Part shown: in pieces, positions 30,151 to 42,164 of the stretch | Position numbering within the stretch: the first letter of the stretch is position 1 | Layout of the letters: each line of letters starts with the position of its first letter | Source: Lepidostoma basale | Lineage: Eukaryota > Arthropoda > Insecta > Trichoptera > Lepidostomatidae | Length of the DNA stretch: 64,000 nucleotides | Assembly: GCA_022606425.2 (NCBI GenBank) | Contig: JAHDVF020001552.1 | Span: 62,001-126,000, forward strand | Direction of reading: 5' to 3' | The notes under the pieces: generated by a model | Told to the model about the DNA's origin: nothing | Database searches by the model: none | What the model saw: only the letters and a program-made list of their open reading frames with translations | Position numbers and translations under genes: made by a program

Positions 30151-30549
30151 TTATGTATATTAAGTTCAATAAGCTGACTTTTGAATCCATATGAACGACA
30201 AAATCTTATAAAAAAATAATAGACTAATTGAAAGTTTAGGCATTAACACTGTGGAATTCCATAGTTATTCCAAGGTATCTCGGACGTCTTCCAAGCTCCC
30301 ATTCCCAAAAAAATGCAAATTAATCATTTATTAATTTCTATATAAATTATACCATATCAAATATATGTTTTTTCTAAATAATATTATCATCATGTTATTG
30401 TTATTTACTATTTTACTGTTAAAAAATAATTGTTAGTACCTACTTATAACAAATAGCCCAACTTAATTTTAAAATTTTTGAAGAATTTTTGTATCGAATT
30501 TTAAATGCATTTTTTATTAGTCCTCTTTGTTTAGTTTTTGTTTTATTTT

Positions 30550-30590
30550 TACACCTGAAGATGGAGGTATCCTCTGAAACATGTCGTGTA
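30550..30590 (+). ncRNA. Hammerhead-like ribozyme, HH-G, all stems formed
   Basis: Stem I TACAC with GTGTA (5 pairs); core CTGAAGA; extra T; stem II GGAGG with CCTCT around TAT (one G-T pair); GAAAC; self-complementary ACATGT; GTC at 30583-30585. It stands alone rather than in a foldback. All core consensus bases are intact. Nothing else is seen from 30151 to 32340 apart from this motif. Confidence 0.68.
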
Positions 30591-32344
30591 TTATATTTTT
30601 ATTATTAAAAAGTGGTTTGAACAATGTTTATTTAATTCCCAAATATCTAGATAATATATTATACATTCCACTTCTTTAAATTATCCAAAAGTACCCACGC
30701 AATGAATCATTGTCTGTGTAGGAACTAAGAATACAGATAGCACAGTTGTAATAATGATTGAAATACGCCGAGTACCTAAATATTATATTCCCACAGGAGC
30801 GTGATTATTGTAAATGGCATTTTGTGAGGCGGAACGTAACGCAATAGGACTTTTCGATGAGCTTTTCTTAAAAATACTTAAAATGTAACTTTTGCAAGTG
30901 AGATCTCCATCCAAGATATTGTAGATATATATAAGAAATATTATAGCTCTTATTTCGGAATACTGTTTTTCAATTTGGTGGAAAGAAAGTTATCTTATCT
31001 GAAAAGTCGTGGAGATTTTCTGTTTCTTTATAACGTTGGCTTTGAATTTATTTTTCCTATTTAAATATGATTAATTAATGTTAATGTTAACATTAAGAGA
31101 GCGCTCCTACGTATACTTGAACAAGCCGATTAGTTATTCGGCAACTCTAAATTTAGCTAAGGTTTCTACGTACCCAGCAAATTTTTAAAGTGTCTGCTGC
31201 AATAATATTCGTATTGTACTGGCTTGTCTTCCTGCCCACGCAATCTAAATATGGCCTGTTCCTGCCCACCTCAGGATTCCTTCAAACGTTTCTATGCCGT
31301 TAGCCCTAAGGCTCCGCAGGTTATTTTAAAATGGAAACAGCTTGAGGACAAACAGAATTTAATGTTTTGTAATTATGTATTTGCTCAGCAGCTACCTGCT
31401 AACATTTAAATTCATAAACTCAATTTGGGATACACCCATTTAATATATAAGTAACTTACTAATTGAAACTCATAAGGAGGGGTTCCAAACTGTATTACTA
31501 GACGCCCCCATAAATATTAGCGATATATGTTATTTGAATTTTTATGAAATTTTCAACTTTAAACTTTTAGGTGCTTTACTTTGCAAGTCTTCAAGTTGAA
31601 GTTAAAACCTTTGAAACACACAGAACACTACTTTGAGCCGGGGTTTATCTAATATTGGTTAACACTGTTCGAAATTAATTAAAATCTTAATTATGAATTT
31701 TCAAACTTTAATTTTCTTCTCTGTTCTGAATTTATGTATGAATATATTGAAATATACTCTGTTAAGACACAAAGTTTTATTTATTTTTAAATAATTGCGT
31801 TTAGATCAACTTTCTGTGGTGTAAAGAATTTTAAGTTTACGATTATTCAAAATCATTTTGATTTATTGCCTTTATGTCCATCAAGAGTTTAAAGTAAAAT
31901 CATTCGATTATCATAAGTATGCATGTCTTAAAAGCTTGTCACTTAAACAAAAGATAAGCTAGCGAAACTTTTATTTATCATTAATAGTAGATTTAATACG
32001 AAATCACACATTTTTTAAATTTGGATACATTCACTATTCCAGCACAATAAACTTTTAGGAAGAAAACATAAAATGTAAGTGACACTTCACGTCACATACA
32101 TACATACTGAGGAACAACTACAAAAGATAAAAAACTGCCGACTGACATCGATTTGCCATATCTTTTGACAGATATTTGACAGAATTTGTCAAACATTATC
32201 AGAACTACTGTTAATGGAATAAATACTCGTATATTGTAATTATACTTTGTATTACAACAATTTTTATTTTCACTGAGAAATTGAATATAAATTTTACTGG
32301 TTGTTTATTATATTTTTGATGTATTTTTTAAAAGCATCCAAAAT

Positions 32345-32440
32345 ATTAAAATCTAAGGCAATATCAAATGTCAAGCAAGGCGAGGCACATTATTCCCATG
32401 CAATATAACAAAACTTTCATATTTAGTAAGGAGTTATACA
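32345..32440 (+). repeat. HH-A/HH-E-like fragment
   Basis: TCTAAGGCAATATCAAATGTC, AAGCAAGGCGAGGCA, then TTATTCCCATGCAATATAAC and AAAACTTTCAT. Elements of the HH-A arm are in order but the ribozyme-like core is gone. Confidence 0.4.
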
Positions 32441-32884
32441 CAATTATTCAAGAAGCAAGAAATAATTATTTTATTGAGAAAAACTTTAAAAAATATATAA
32501 AAACTCTTTATTTATGTATTTTCAGGACTGCTTTCGTCTTACTGCGACGATTATTTTTTTAAATTAATTTGGTTTTAGTGAACAGAAGTGCTGCAATAGA
32601 AACACAGAAATTGTTTAGTAATTTAGTTACCGGTTTATAATACTTTTATTTGAAATCTTTAATTTTGTTTAAAATGCATCCTTATTAGTAGATAATAAAT
32701 ATATCGAATATGTTAAGTAGTCGAAATGATATATTGGTTTGTTTATTGTTATGTTTTATGTTCGATATCTTTTGATAACATTTATTTTTTATTTAAAAAA
32801 AAAAGACTAATACCAAGGATTTAAATCAATGATTTAAGAATTTATTTTACAATCTTCAATGTGAGCAGAAAATAGCTCATTATT

Positions 32885-32985
32885 ATGAAGAAGGAATCTG
32901 GTCATGTCCAGGCTTGAACCCATGTCCCCTGGATCAGGAGCCAAGCGTTCTATCCTCTAGACCACCACTGCATTGATGTCTAGTT
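32885..32985 (-). mobile_element. tRNA-like SINE head, different family
   Basis: Minus strand reads GGTGGTCTAGAGGATAGAAC (A-box-like), then CTCCTGATCCAGGG and ATGGGTTCAAGCCTGG (B box). Acceptor and T stems do not pair fully, so it is a tRNA-derived repeat or tRNA pseudogene rather than a working tRNA. Confidence 0.55.
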
Positions 32986-33029
32986 ATTTCAGAATGTTTA
33001 ACTTATGCTCTTTTTGTCCCAGGTTAAAG

Positions 33030-33470
33030 CAGAAATGGTAGATTGGAGGAAGCTAAAGACGTGTGTTAGGATCGAATAGTGTGGCGGTCCATTTTCTCTA
33101 CCTACCACTTCAATGAAACGCCGTTATGGTTTGTTGTTGTTTTCCTTGGTCTTCCACAACTTTTTTTTCCATTCGCACTACTTATATACAACTTTTTAAC
33201 CATTATTCTCTAATCCATTCGTTCCATATGTCCAAACTATCTCAGGGATCCTTTTAAACTTTACTCAAAATGCAATCATATGCCTTACATTTATTCCTTA
33301 TTTTGTCGTTCCGTATTCTTTCATATATCGTTTTCCGCATTGTTTTCCGGTGATCTCATATCTACGGAATTCATCCTACTTTCATCCTTCTTTTGCAAGC
33401 TCTAAGCTTCACTTCCCTACATAATTGTTAATTTGGCCTTCTTATGGAATGACAACTTGTAATAATAAAT
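33030..33470. mobile_element. Two opposed LINE alpha fragments
   Basis: 33030-33125 (+) has AGCTAAAGACGTGTGTTAGG, GTGTGGCGGTCCATTTTC and AACGCCGTTATGG. 33140-33470 (-) has CTATCTCAGGGATCC and CATATCTACGGAATTCATCC in the reversed order of the alpha C-terminal region. Both are decayed. 33480-33825 has nothing else. Confidence 0.6.
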
Positions 33471-33829
33471 CGTCTTATTAAATTTTTGACTTTATCGTTC
33501 CATTATTCCTAATCCCATAATATTTAATTAAGATTCCCTGATTGTCGCCCTAGGTATATGTCTTAGTCCCTACATAATATATTGGAATCTAACTAAATTC
33601 ACTAAGTTCTTAATTCAAATTCAGGGAAGACGCGGATTTTGTTTCCATTAAAATGATTAATTATTAATCACAATGCGACAGTGTTGGAGAGAATTTTAAT
33701 TAGAAAACTTTGAGCCTCCCCGCCCCCCTCCTCTACGTCCCGCGCCCACCGCATTCCGACAGGTTTTTGACATTTTTTTGTTTCGGGTACTTAAATACAT
33801 CTAAGTATTTGATTTCAGGTTCGAATTAA

Positions 33830-34330
33830 TGCTGAAATACCATCACGACGTAGCCCCGAAGGGTTCCTTGCTGACATATTTCTCTCGCTTCTTCAACATT
33901 TATAGATCGTGTCATGGACGCACGTCAATTGGTTTGATCGTGTCACGTTTTTTCGGTCTTTCTCTATTTCTTGTTCCGTTTTCATTTACATATACTTTAT
34001 TTTCTATTCATTATTTCCATAGGCCCAAACAATCTTACTGATGTCTACACGATTTCATGAACACTTTCATTCGTACTGCATTCAATTCTCATACTTGCAT
34101 TTGTCCCTCAAATATTGATAAGAACACATTCGTCTCAGAGATCTCAATTCTTCTGCATTTATTCTTATTTCATCTTTATTTTGCCACTTCCACATATAAA
34201 GGTCAGTACAACAACATCGTTGTGTCAAAGAACACCTTTGTGCCATGCTATCTTAGCTTTTTTGGAAACGCTTTTGTTTCCTATGACAACTTTACGTGCA
34301 CCATTCACTTTCTTTCTTATATTTATATAA
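33830..34330 (-). mobile_element. LINE alpha fragment
   Basis: From the 3' end (ACCATCACGACGTAGCCCCG) back to the WQK/YGSEAW region (CACTTCCACATATAAAGGTC). Frames are disrupted and the reverse transcriptase core is absent. 34340-35070 is unremarkable apart from a mixed GC segment at 34640-34790. Confidence 0.7.
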
Positions 34331-35190
34331 TACTAATACACGTATAAGCAATTTTACTGAAAGTTTATCAGAATATATTATAAAGTTAATCGTTTCTGAA
34401 ATAATGTAATGATTTTACAGAAATGAATTCATAGAAGTTCATTTTAGATTTAAATTTGAGGTTGGTGTAAAAATGTACTTTTATTGGCTCCACGTAAAGC
34501 ATAAATTTGTTTTTATTTTTTGCCCAACTTAAATATATTAAGGTAACAAGGGTAAAAATGTGATACGCTATCTTGTTTCATCATACAAGAAGTTCGAGTC
34601 TATGTCCTGACATTCGTCATAATAACACAAGTACAACGTCATTCTAAAGAAGATACGTATCTAGTTGCCAGGCACAACCGAACTCCGTATAAAAATGGCA
34701 CAAAGTTTCTAACTGATAAAGTAACGTGGCACTTCGGGAAATTCATTTCCCTCCGGGAACGTCCTCCCCCTACCCCCGAGGAGGCAGACACATGAAAATA
34801 TATTTTTATGCGATAGAACGCCTTTCAACCAAATTGACTCTCGAAGTAAGATGAAAAGTACTCTCGAATCCGATTGCTTGTTTACCTAACGAGCGAGATA
34901 AGGAATATAATAAAACATGTTTATAGTACCTACGCCTGCTGTAACTCTACTACTTTTCAACAACAATTCTCATATTTCAAGTGTGTAGGTGTTTACTATT
35001 TATATCTAATTAATTTAGATTATTTTTCCTCCTTTCACTCGGCGTTACATCCTGTCGACTAGTATATATTATTAATTGTTTTTTGAACAATGATACAAAA
35101 TTCCATGCTAAAATTATTACGAATGAAAATGTCTGTTTTCAAGAAGGCTTGTTACGGTAAGTAGTAATTTCACATTTGATAATGACTTAA

Positions 35191-35992
35191 CGGGGATAGC
35201 CACTGTGATTGGGTAATTTTATTTATTTATTTTAATTTAAAGTTTATACCTTGGAAAATATGCGTATAAAATTTTAACCTTTAATTTGTTTTTTTTTTAA
35301 ATCTAACGGGGTGAAAGCTGCCCAGAATCGTATGGAAAGGTTCATTAAATTTAAAAAAGTTAAGTAAGCCACTGGAGATAAAGGGAAGAATCATCTTATG
35401 GTCTAGGACCCGGTAGTTTGATGTAAGTATAAAAACTCGTATTTTAGAAGATACATGATATTATAGTAAGAAAACTAGACAAAAAATTTTAAACGCGTTT
35501 ATCTCAAATCTTTTTTTTAACTGGTCGCATCGATAACTCGAGCAATTATCAACCGATTTTAAACTTTTTTTTGCTTGTTTTATTCATTTTTGTATTAGCT
35601 ATCGTCGAAATTAGCCGATTTTGAATATTTTTTTTGTTTTACTATTTTTAAGACATATTGAATACAAAAAAGGGCAAAAAATGAAATAAAAAAATAATCG
35701 GTCGCCATTTTGTGAAATGCCAAAATCAATAAAATCGGCTACGTACAACGATAGCTTAATTCATACAAATTATGATGAATAATGATTTTTCTTCTTCAGA
35801 TAATCCCTTTTCGAGTAATGGATGCGACCGCGGCGAGACAATTTTAAAGACTCTACAGCAGTTCTGATAACTTTGTTACTATTTATTATAATATTTTTCA
35901 ATAAAATCTTATATAATCCTTAATTATTCCGGTCAACCCCCCCCCCCCCCCAAAATCACTTATTTTTTCGGCCGTCACAGTGGCTATCCTCC
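35191..35992. mobile_element. TTAA-flanked non-autonomous element (piggyBac-like)
   Basis: Inverted ends CGGGGATAGCCACTGTGA (35191-35208) and the complement of GGAGGATAGCCACTGTGA (35975-35992) enclose 802 bp without an open frame. TTAA is duplicated at 35187-35190 and 35993-35996, the hallmark target of piggyBac-type elements. A run of about 15 C lies at 35937-35951. Confidence 0.65.
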
Positions 35993-36039
35993 TTAATGTA
36001 TATTCTCGCTACATTTGATCATGCCATAGCAAATCAAAA

Positions 36040-36206
36040 CATCATCATCACTCCCTATCCATTGCCGCTCCCATCCATCCATATCCAGAAATCCTCTTCA
36101 GATCATCGGTCCAGCGGGCAGGGGCACGTCCAACTCTGCAGAATCCTGTACGCAGTCTGCACTCTAGAATCCGTCTCTCCCATCGGCCGACGGTTCTCCG
36201 ACAGAT
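36040..36206 (-). mobile_element. LINE fragment (epsilon family) with 14-bp target duplication
   Basis: Minus strand encodes RRSENRRPMGETDSR-type text followed by VGRAPARWTDDLKR-like residues and ends in a GAT-repeat tail (CATCATCAT on plus). Direct repeats ATAGCAAATCAAAA flank it (36026-36039 and 36207-36220). 36291-36730 has nothing recognised. Confidence 0.7.
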
Positions 36207-36734
36207 ATAGCAAATCAAAAAGTATGGATAATCAAAATATGTTATTCCTAAAATAAAAAATAAATCTTCTGGAAAGAATATTTTTCTACTTTTGTATTGA
36301 ATTGATCCTATATTCGAATTTCGTATTAATTATAATATTTTTATAATTTTTAATTAATTTTTCTGGACATGTTTTGAAGGTTTCACACTGAGATTGAAGA
36401 GAAAATAAAAATACTTTATTCATACAAAATTCCCCATTATGGAATATCACAGTGTTAACGCGTTAAGTTTAAGATATGGGAATATATATTGCTGTCGACA
36501 TTGAAACAGATTACGTAAACTAAACAAATGAGAGTTATTTCAATACTTTAAATTTACTAGCATAAGCTATGTCATTTTTCATTATGATATAGTGATCACT
36601 TTTTATTGCCGACTAGCGATCACTAAAAAAATTAATAATGGAATAATGGAAAATAATAAAAAATATGTGTTTTGCAAAATGTTAAATTGTGAACCCAGGA
36701 AAGAGTATACTATTTTAATCGCGTTAGCACTGTC

Positions 36735-36975
36735 TTTACAAATTTGATATATGTTCTCCAAAGAACCAGAGCTGATTTTTGCTAATATTAAAGTCCGTAA
36801 GATGGCATACTTCGGTCATGTGATATTGGGGGAAAATTATGAATTGCGTCACCTGATTACCGAGGGAAAAATAAAAATTGGCTTGAGGATCGTGGAGAAG
36901 CTGTTTTGAGGTGCCAGTTACGTCTACTTTTGGATAATAGTCAACGTCGGGGAGACCTGACACGGAAGAAGAAAG
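36735..36975 (+). mobile_element. LINE gamma fragment
   Basis: Encodes NIKVRKMAYFGHVILGENYE and similar text to the end GACCTGACACGGAAGAAGAA, matching gamma copies. 36976-37560 shows no recognised feature; 37310-37510 is of mixed composition. Confidence 0.65.
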
Positions 36976-37639
36976 AATGTGAGTTTATGACATGGAAACA
37001 TTTAATTTTCATATTCCATTCTTTTGTTCGAAACAATATGATACTTCAACAATATTAACTGTTAAATTTACAACACTGATAACACCTGTTTCTTGGCAAA
37101 ACAGCGGTCGTAACATTCTCAAAAAGTGAATATTAAAAAATGTGATATTTTAACAGTTTAAAATAACTTCGTTCTCTAAATGCATAATGCATGACAATTA
37201 TCTTAACACGTGTGTTATGTACGTATTGATTATTTAATTCTGGTTCCAACAAAATAATTATCAAGATAACGTTTGAAATGTAGAGCTCCCATTTACCTCA
37301 GCCTAAATCATAAAATTAAGACGGCGGAGAGGCCTGGGCAGGCCTTTACCCGAATAATAGAAAAACCTTCAAAACTGATCCTAAAAGACAGGGGTAGGAA
37401 TAATTGAGGGAAAACTTGGAAACCGCCCTCCCTTTTGACAGGTCAAAAGTAAGGGTACCAAGAAATACCCCTTCCGAAATATAAAGAGAGAGGATTTAGG
37501 ATCCTCCAAAACGTAAAGTGTGGCGATCAAATACAAGAAAGCCCCCCTATAATATATAAAGTTTGTTTTAATTAATATTTAATATTTATTGTGATAATCA
37601 TTATTATCATAATATACTTCTTCTACAGAACATGTTATA

Positions 37640-37725
37640 TGTATAATAAATGGAAAGAAGACCAAGAAAAACGTAGCGCGATGAAATAAATCAAATATTG
37701 AATGTTGGCCACGTGAGGAGTCGGA
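37640..37725 (+). mobile_element. LINE alpha fragment
   Basis: AAGAAGACCAAGAAAAACGT, TCAAATATTGAATGTTGGCC and ACGTGAGGAGTCGG follow the GRPRKTW...NVGHVRS region. Confidence 0.55.
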
Positions 37726-37799
37726 GAAATTAAAATATTTGATTCGGGCCACCATTTGGTAATTGATTAATTTGGTCATGTGGTTGATTAATTTAATCA

Positions 37800-38390
37800 T
37801 TCTTATTTCATCAATTTGTGCCATGTATCAAAACCATCTATGAGATCCTTTTTTAATTTTACTAAGGGTGCAATTACCTGCCTTATATTTCTTTCTTATT
37901 TTGTCATTTGGGATTCTATCAGACATCAATTCATAAAAAAAGATTTTAGAGATTGTATATTTTTGAATGATATAAAAAAACTAACTAACTTACCATCACG
38001 CCGTCTCCCCGGAGGGGTAGGCAGAAAGAATGGAACGCCACACTGTTCTATCATGACATACTTCTCTCGTTCCTCTACATTCATACATCTTGTCATGCAC
38101 GCACGTCGATTTCTCCGACTCCTCACGTGACCGACATTCAATATTTGATTGATTTGATCGTGCCACGTTTTCCTCGGCCTTCCTCTATTTCTAGCTCCGT
38201 TCACGCCGTTTACATATACCTTCTTTACCATTCTGTCTTCACTCATTCTTTCCATGTGTCCAAACCATCTTAATGACCCTTTCCTTATTTTGTTCATAAC
38301 ACTTTCATTCGCACCACATTCAATTCTTATACTTGCATTTGTCACTCTATCATATACAGATTTGCCACACATTCGTCTTAGAGATTGTGT
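37800..38390 (-). mobile_element. LINE alpha, two adjacent minus-strand fragments
   Basis: 37800-37955 covers the WFGHMERM region in diverged form. 37978-38390 is a second, better copy starting with its tail (CTAACTAACTTACCATCACG) and encoding, on the minus strand, KGSLRWFGHMERMSEDRMVK and RGRPRKTWHDQINQILNVGH. The frame from 38372 down to 38060 is intact except at the 3' end. 38391-39035 has nothing recognised. Confidence 0.7.
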
Positions 38391-39038
38391 GGCAAATTGA
38401 ATTATTTCTCAATCACTTCTGAATCTCTTCTCATACCAGTGTAAAAGTTCCTGTAACCATGTCTTGGTATAACATATTATATATGAATATACAAATATTA
38501 TTCTTTAATATAGTATGATATCATTCTCTCATTTTATTTTGTGAATCAAATCAGCTCTCCCTCTGCTCCTAAGAACTTATCATAAGTACTTTTTAAATAA
38601 ACTTAACATGTTTTCTTTAAACAGTTTCCATTTCAGGATGCTAAGATGCCTAATGCTTGTTAGTCGTCCTCGTTCGTACATTGTTCCGTCCTAGCCGACC
38701 TTTAGTGGTTGGAATGTATCTTTGCGTTTGAACGCCCGAGAGACCATTTTATGTGTTTATCATTATGGTCACATATCGCTTTCATTTAGGGCGGTAATAA
38801 AGTGTGTCATCGCTGAGTAAAGTCGGTAATAAAACGCTATTTATTGTTCCAAGGGATAAGTGCCCACTTGACAAGCGGTTAAAAATAGATATAACATTGA
38901 AAATTCTTAAAGAAACGTTTCGCACTGCTATTTTTTATTATGATTTTCATTACTTCCTTTTATAAAAACCGTGAAAATAGTTTTATACGTTACCTTGAAA
39001 AACGGTCTTGAACATCCTGTTTTATTTTATATACCTCC

Positions 39039-39300
39039 TTCTTCTTCAATTGCCGTATCAGGTCTCCCCGACGGCGACGTTGGCAATAACTTCTGTAAAG
39101 GCTTCTCTGTATTTGCGCTGCCCGGGAATAACTCTTCCCCGTTCCCTAGTTCTGTGCAATCTTTGATGTTGCGCAGTCAAGACGTTTGCCTTCAGCCAGC
39201 ACTACGTTATGCCTCAATTTTGCATATTGACGTAGTTTGGAGGATCTGATGTTTGTTTCCACGCAAGATATGACCCAGATAAGAAATCTTACGGACCTAC
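39039..39300 (-). mobile_element. LINE gamma fragment, 3' end
   Basis: GTATCAGGTCTCCCCGACGG and ATGACCCAGATAAGAAATCT match the minus reading of the gamma end (LGHILR, then VIANVGG). At 39310-39345 a minus-strand CTGAAGA with a weak stem follows but GAAAC is absent. 39346-40055 has nothing else. Confidence 0.6.
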
Positions 39301-40059
39301 ATTTCAATAAATCTTTGCTGCAATGAGCTTTCTTCAGGACTTCTGAATTTTATATATTGTATAATATGAAATTTAGTTTTGATAATCCCGATAATAATAA
39401 TAACCGTAGGTCATACTATTAACTCAGTTTGATAGTTCTTTTTCTGACTTATGTTTGTATAATTCTTTGATTGTTGAGTAAATGGACTTTGTTTATAATA
39501 CAATTCTACTATTTAATTTATATTTTTACAAAAAAAAAACATCTTTTCGGTAATGGCTAATCATTGTGTAAATTTTGACCATCATTTCGAAACCAGAAAC
39601 ACAAATTTTATGCATATAGCTAATAATCCCCAAAAAATATTGAAATTAGAAAATTTAGAAATTTTAAATGCAAATAAATGTAAACGTTATAAATAACCAA
39701 ATTCAAGCTTATTTCCCATTAGTTTATAGTACATTAAAAACTTTTCCCCTATACAATCTAGAAAAAAAAATACATTATACTTTTGTCACCTTTCTTATTA
39801 ATTGTAATCTACTTCCTTTTTCCTTTTCATCGTTTTTGACTCTATATTGAGTGTAATTGTTCCTTCTAATTACTGTTTTTATTATTATTATGATTATTAT
39901 TATTATATTTTCTCCTAATATAAATAGTAACAAACCGCTATTTTAATTAAAATATTTAGATCTAACTCAACTCCCGCAAGAACTTCAAAATTATATCAAA
40001 GAAATTATTCTAATTGACATAGGAACAAATACATATAAATAATTTCATATATTATTGTA

Positions 40060-40103
40060 ACACCTGATGATGTCAATATAGGTTGACGAAACAGCTGTCG
40101 TGT
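40060..40103 (+). ncRNA. Hammerhead-like ribozyme, HH-D, all stems formed
   Basis: Stem I ACAC with GTGT; core CTGATGA 40064-40070; extra T; stem II GTCAA with TTGAC around TATAGG; GAAAC 40088-40092; self-complementary ACAGCTGT; GTC at 40097-40099. Every consensus base is present. No foldback partner is seen. Confidence 0.7.
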
Positions 40104-40169
40104 AAAATGAAATACAATTGTGATACATAAAACAAGGTTTTTTAATTTAATAGTTCATAATTTATATTT

Positions 40170-40750
40170 TGTATACTTGTTCAGGAAATGTTTCGCATTC
40201 CTTGAGCCGATATGGCCAGCAACATGACTGTTCTCCAGAGAGCCAGAGCCCATTGATGAGGATTGTAGACTAACATTAAAGTCTGTAAGGTGTCAGAAAG
40301 AGACCAAGAGGCAGACCGAGGAAAATATGGGCGGATTGCGTGGAACAAGATTGGGAGAAAATGCAAGGAGCTGGGGAATGGAGAGAGATGGCCAGAGACA
40401 GAAGTCAGTGGAGGACCGTTGTGGAGGAGGCCAAGTCCCACACCGGGATGTAGCGCCGAGAAATGAATGAATGAATGAATGAAGGTGTCAGATTTCTGTC
40501 AAGTGCTTAAAGAAGAAAAGTACGAATTGCTGCAACTGATAATTGAGGGTAAAATTGAGTGTCGATGAGGTCTTGGTAGAAGCCGATTAATCTGACTCCG
40601 CAACACAAGGAGCTGGATTGGTATAAAAAAAAACGTTGAGGAGTTGTATTCAGCTGTCATGGACGAAGATCTATGGAGAAGGAATCTAGGAAAATCTAGG
40701 AGAAGGCAAATGAAGGCATTTGTTTTATCTTTATCTTTCGTTTCGGATAT
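40170..40750 (+). mobile_element. LINE gamma fragment, split by a later LINE
   Basis: 40170-40296 holds the region before the break, and 40482-40750 continues with GTCAAGTGCTTAAAGAAG, ATTGAGGGTAAAATTGAG. The insert is listed separately. Confidence 0.6.
40297..40481 (+). mobile_element. 5'-truncated LINE with GAAT tail and target duplication
   Basis: Encodes RPRGRPRKIWADCVEQDWEK, then RDRSQWRTVVEEAKSHTGM and a stop, followed by a GAAT-repeat tail. Flanked by AAGGTGTCAG at 40287-40296 and 40482-40491. 40751-41270 has nothing recognised. Confidence 0.8.
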
Positions 40751-41269
40751 CATCTGATTCTGTTACAAAAAGGCACGTTTTTGTTTGAAAATATTCTTAA
40801 TTCGTTTTTATATTAAAATTCGTGTTTCTGTTCATTAATTTAATAAATATTGACCAATAATTGATTGGTGAGGCACGATGATACCATCAGAATATTTTAA
40901 TTTTTCTGCTCCACAAAGTACCTACGTGGGCATCACTTTGCATTGGCAGTCGATGAAATATTTGACAATAGCACCTTTCGTTCGGTGTTCATTTTTTATT
41001 TTTTAATTTTGTTGGATACCTAATTAAGTTTTTATAACCATTATTCTTAACAAGATTATTCTTTTGTGCTTAGAATTTTGGTATTTGCAGATATTCTTTT
41101 TTCTCTGTTTTATCATGGCCGATCATTGTTAATATTGTATTTCTTACGTTGAAAATATAATAAACAAAATAGTATTCCCAGTTAATTTGACACGCCATAT
41201 GTTATCTCATTTATGTGGAATTAACATTATATACGAGTATATTACAATTGGATTATTTCTTCATCTCAA

Positions 41270-41360
41270 GAAAATAGCTTATGTATTAATTTAGTGATTT
41301 TATTAAATTTCATATGTGTGACATATTTTCACTTGCTAAGACACTATTGAATTAGATAAA
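41270..41360 (-). repeat. HH-A arm, decayed
   Basis: TTTTATTAAATTTCATATGTG, ACATATTTTCACTTGC, TAAGACACTATTGAA. The minus-strand motif keeps the stem and ATATGTC but has GTGAAAAT in place of GCGAAAC. Confidence 0.4.
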
Positions 41361-41443
41361 GGTGATAACAATTATTTTTATAGATTCATGATTATTGTTT
41401 CCATTGGCCTATGTTTATATAATACTTGGACTTTTAAATATCA

Positions 41444-42141
41444 CAGTGGAACCTGGATAGTTGCCATTCCAAGGAACCAGGCCTACGATGGTCAATTAAC
41501 CAGGTTTTCCAATTATCCAGGTCCAGAATGTGCTTTGGTTTTATAACACGGTGTTGTAACCACATTAACAGGAAAGCAATAAAAGCAATTCATTGATTGA
41601 TGCATAAAACAATCAATAAAAATGTAATAAAAGTTTAATGAGTAAATTGTAATTGTACATACGTGCATACCCATACAAACAATAAATTTAATTATTGTGG
41701 CTTGAAAAAATCAGTCATATGGTCCTATTTCACATGCTAAAAATGTTACACAACTCTTCGCGAGATTTACCGGCGTCAAATTCTTGGATTAGTTTTAGTT
41801 TCAAGCTTAAAATCATGGCAGTTATACTTACCTTTGTGAAACATTGCGATCTAAAATGGACCACCTTCGATGAGTTCAGAACAAATACTGAGTTGTCAGT
41901 TTACCAAGATCGAGAAGGCAGTGCTCTCTAATTACAAAGGTACTCTCCGCCCAATTACAGAGGTCGAAAAGGCAGTGCTATCCAATTACATAGGTTTAGG
42001 GTCCGAATGTAGAGTTTAATTAACCAGGTTTCTTTTTTACAATTAAAGAGGTTTTAGTGCTCCAAGGGGGTGGGACCGGAACTTTTCTTCCAATTATAGA
42101 GTTTTGCCAATTACCAGGTTCCAATTATCCAGGTTCTACTG
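41444..42141. mobile_element. Tigger/pogo-like non-autonomous element
   Basis: Inverted ends CAGTGGAACCTGGATAGTTG and, complemented from the right, CAGTAGAACCTGGATAATTG. CAGTNGAACC ends are typical of Tigger/pogo elements. Flanking TA is clear only on the right. The interior is built of repeated units such as CCAATTATCCAGGT, AATTACAAAGGT, AATTACATAGGT. The 78-codon frame at 41695 is not recognised as transposase. Confidence 0.65.
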
Positions 42142-42164
42142 TATCATGAATCAACTTGAGCCAC

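Larger units (their letters stand above)
35072..36290. mobile_element. HH-A foldback carrying two later insertions
   Basis: Left arm ATTGTTTTTTGAACAATGAT, GAAAATGTCTGTTTTCAAG, then a piggyBac-like element at 35191-35992, then the right arm (ACATTTGATCATGCCATAGC) split by a LINE fragment at 36040-36206. The hammerhead motif is decayed. Confidence 0.5.

Noticed and set aside
32885..32985. Functional tRNA gene on the minus strand
   Set aside because: A and B boxes are present but acceptor and T stems are not fully paired, so it is a tRNA-derived repeat.
39310..39350. Minus-strand CTGAAGA with GCTC...GCAGC
   Set aside because: GAAAC is absent (CAAAG) and stem I does not form; mentioned only as a possible relic.
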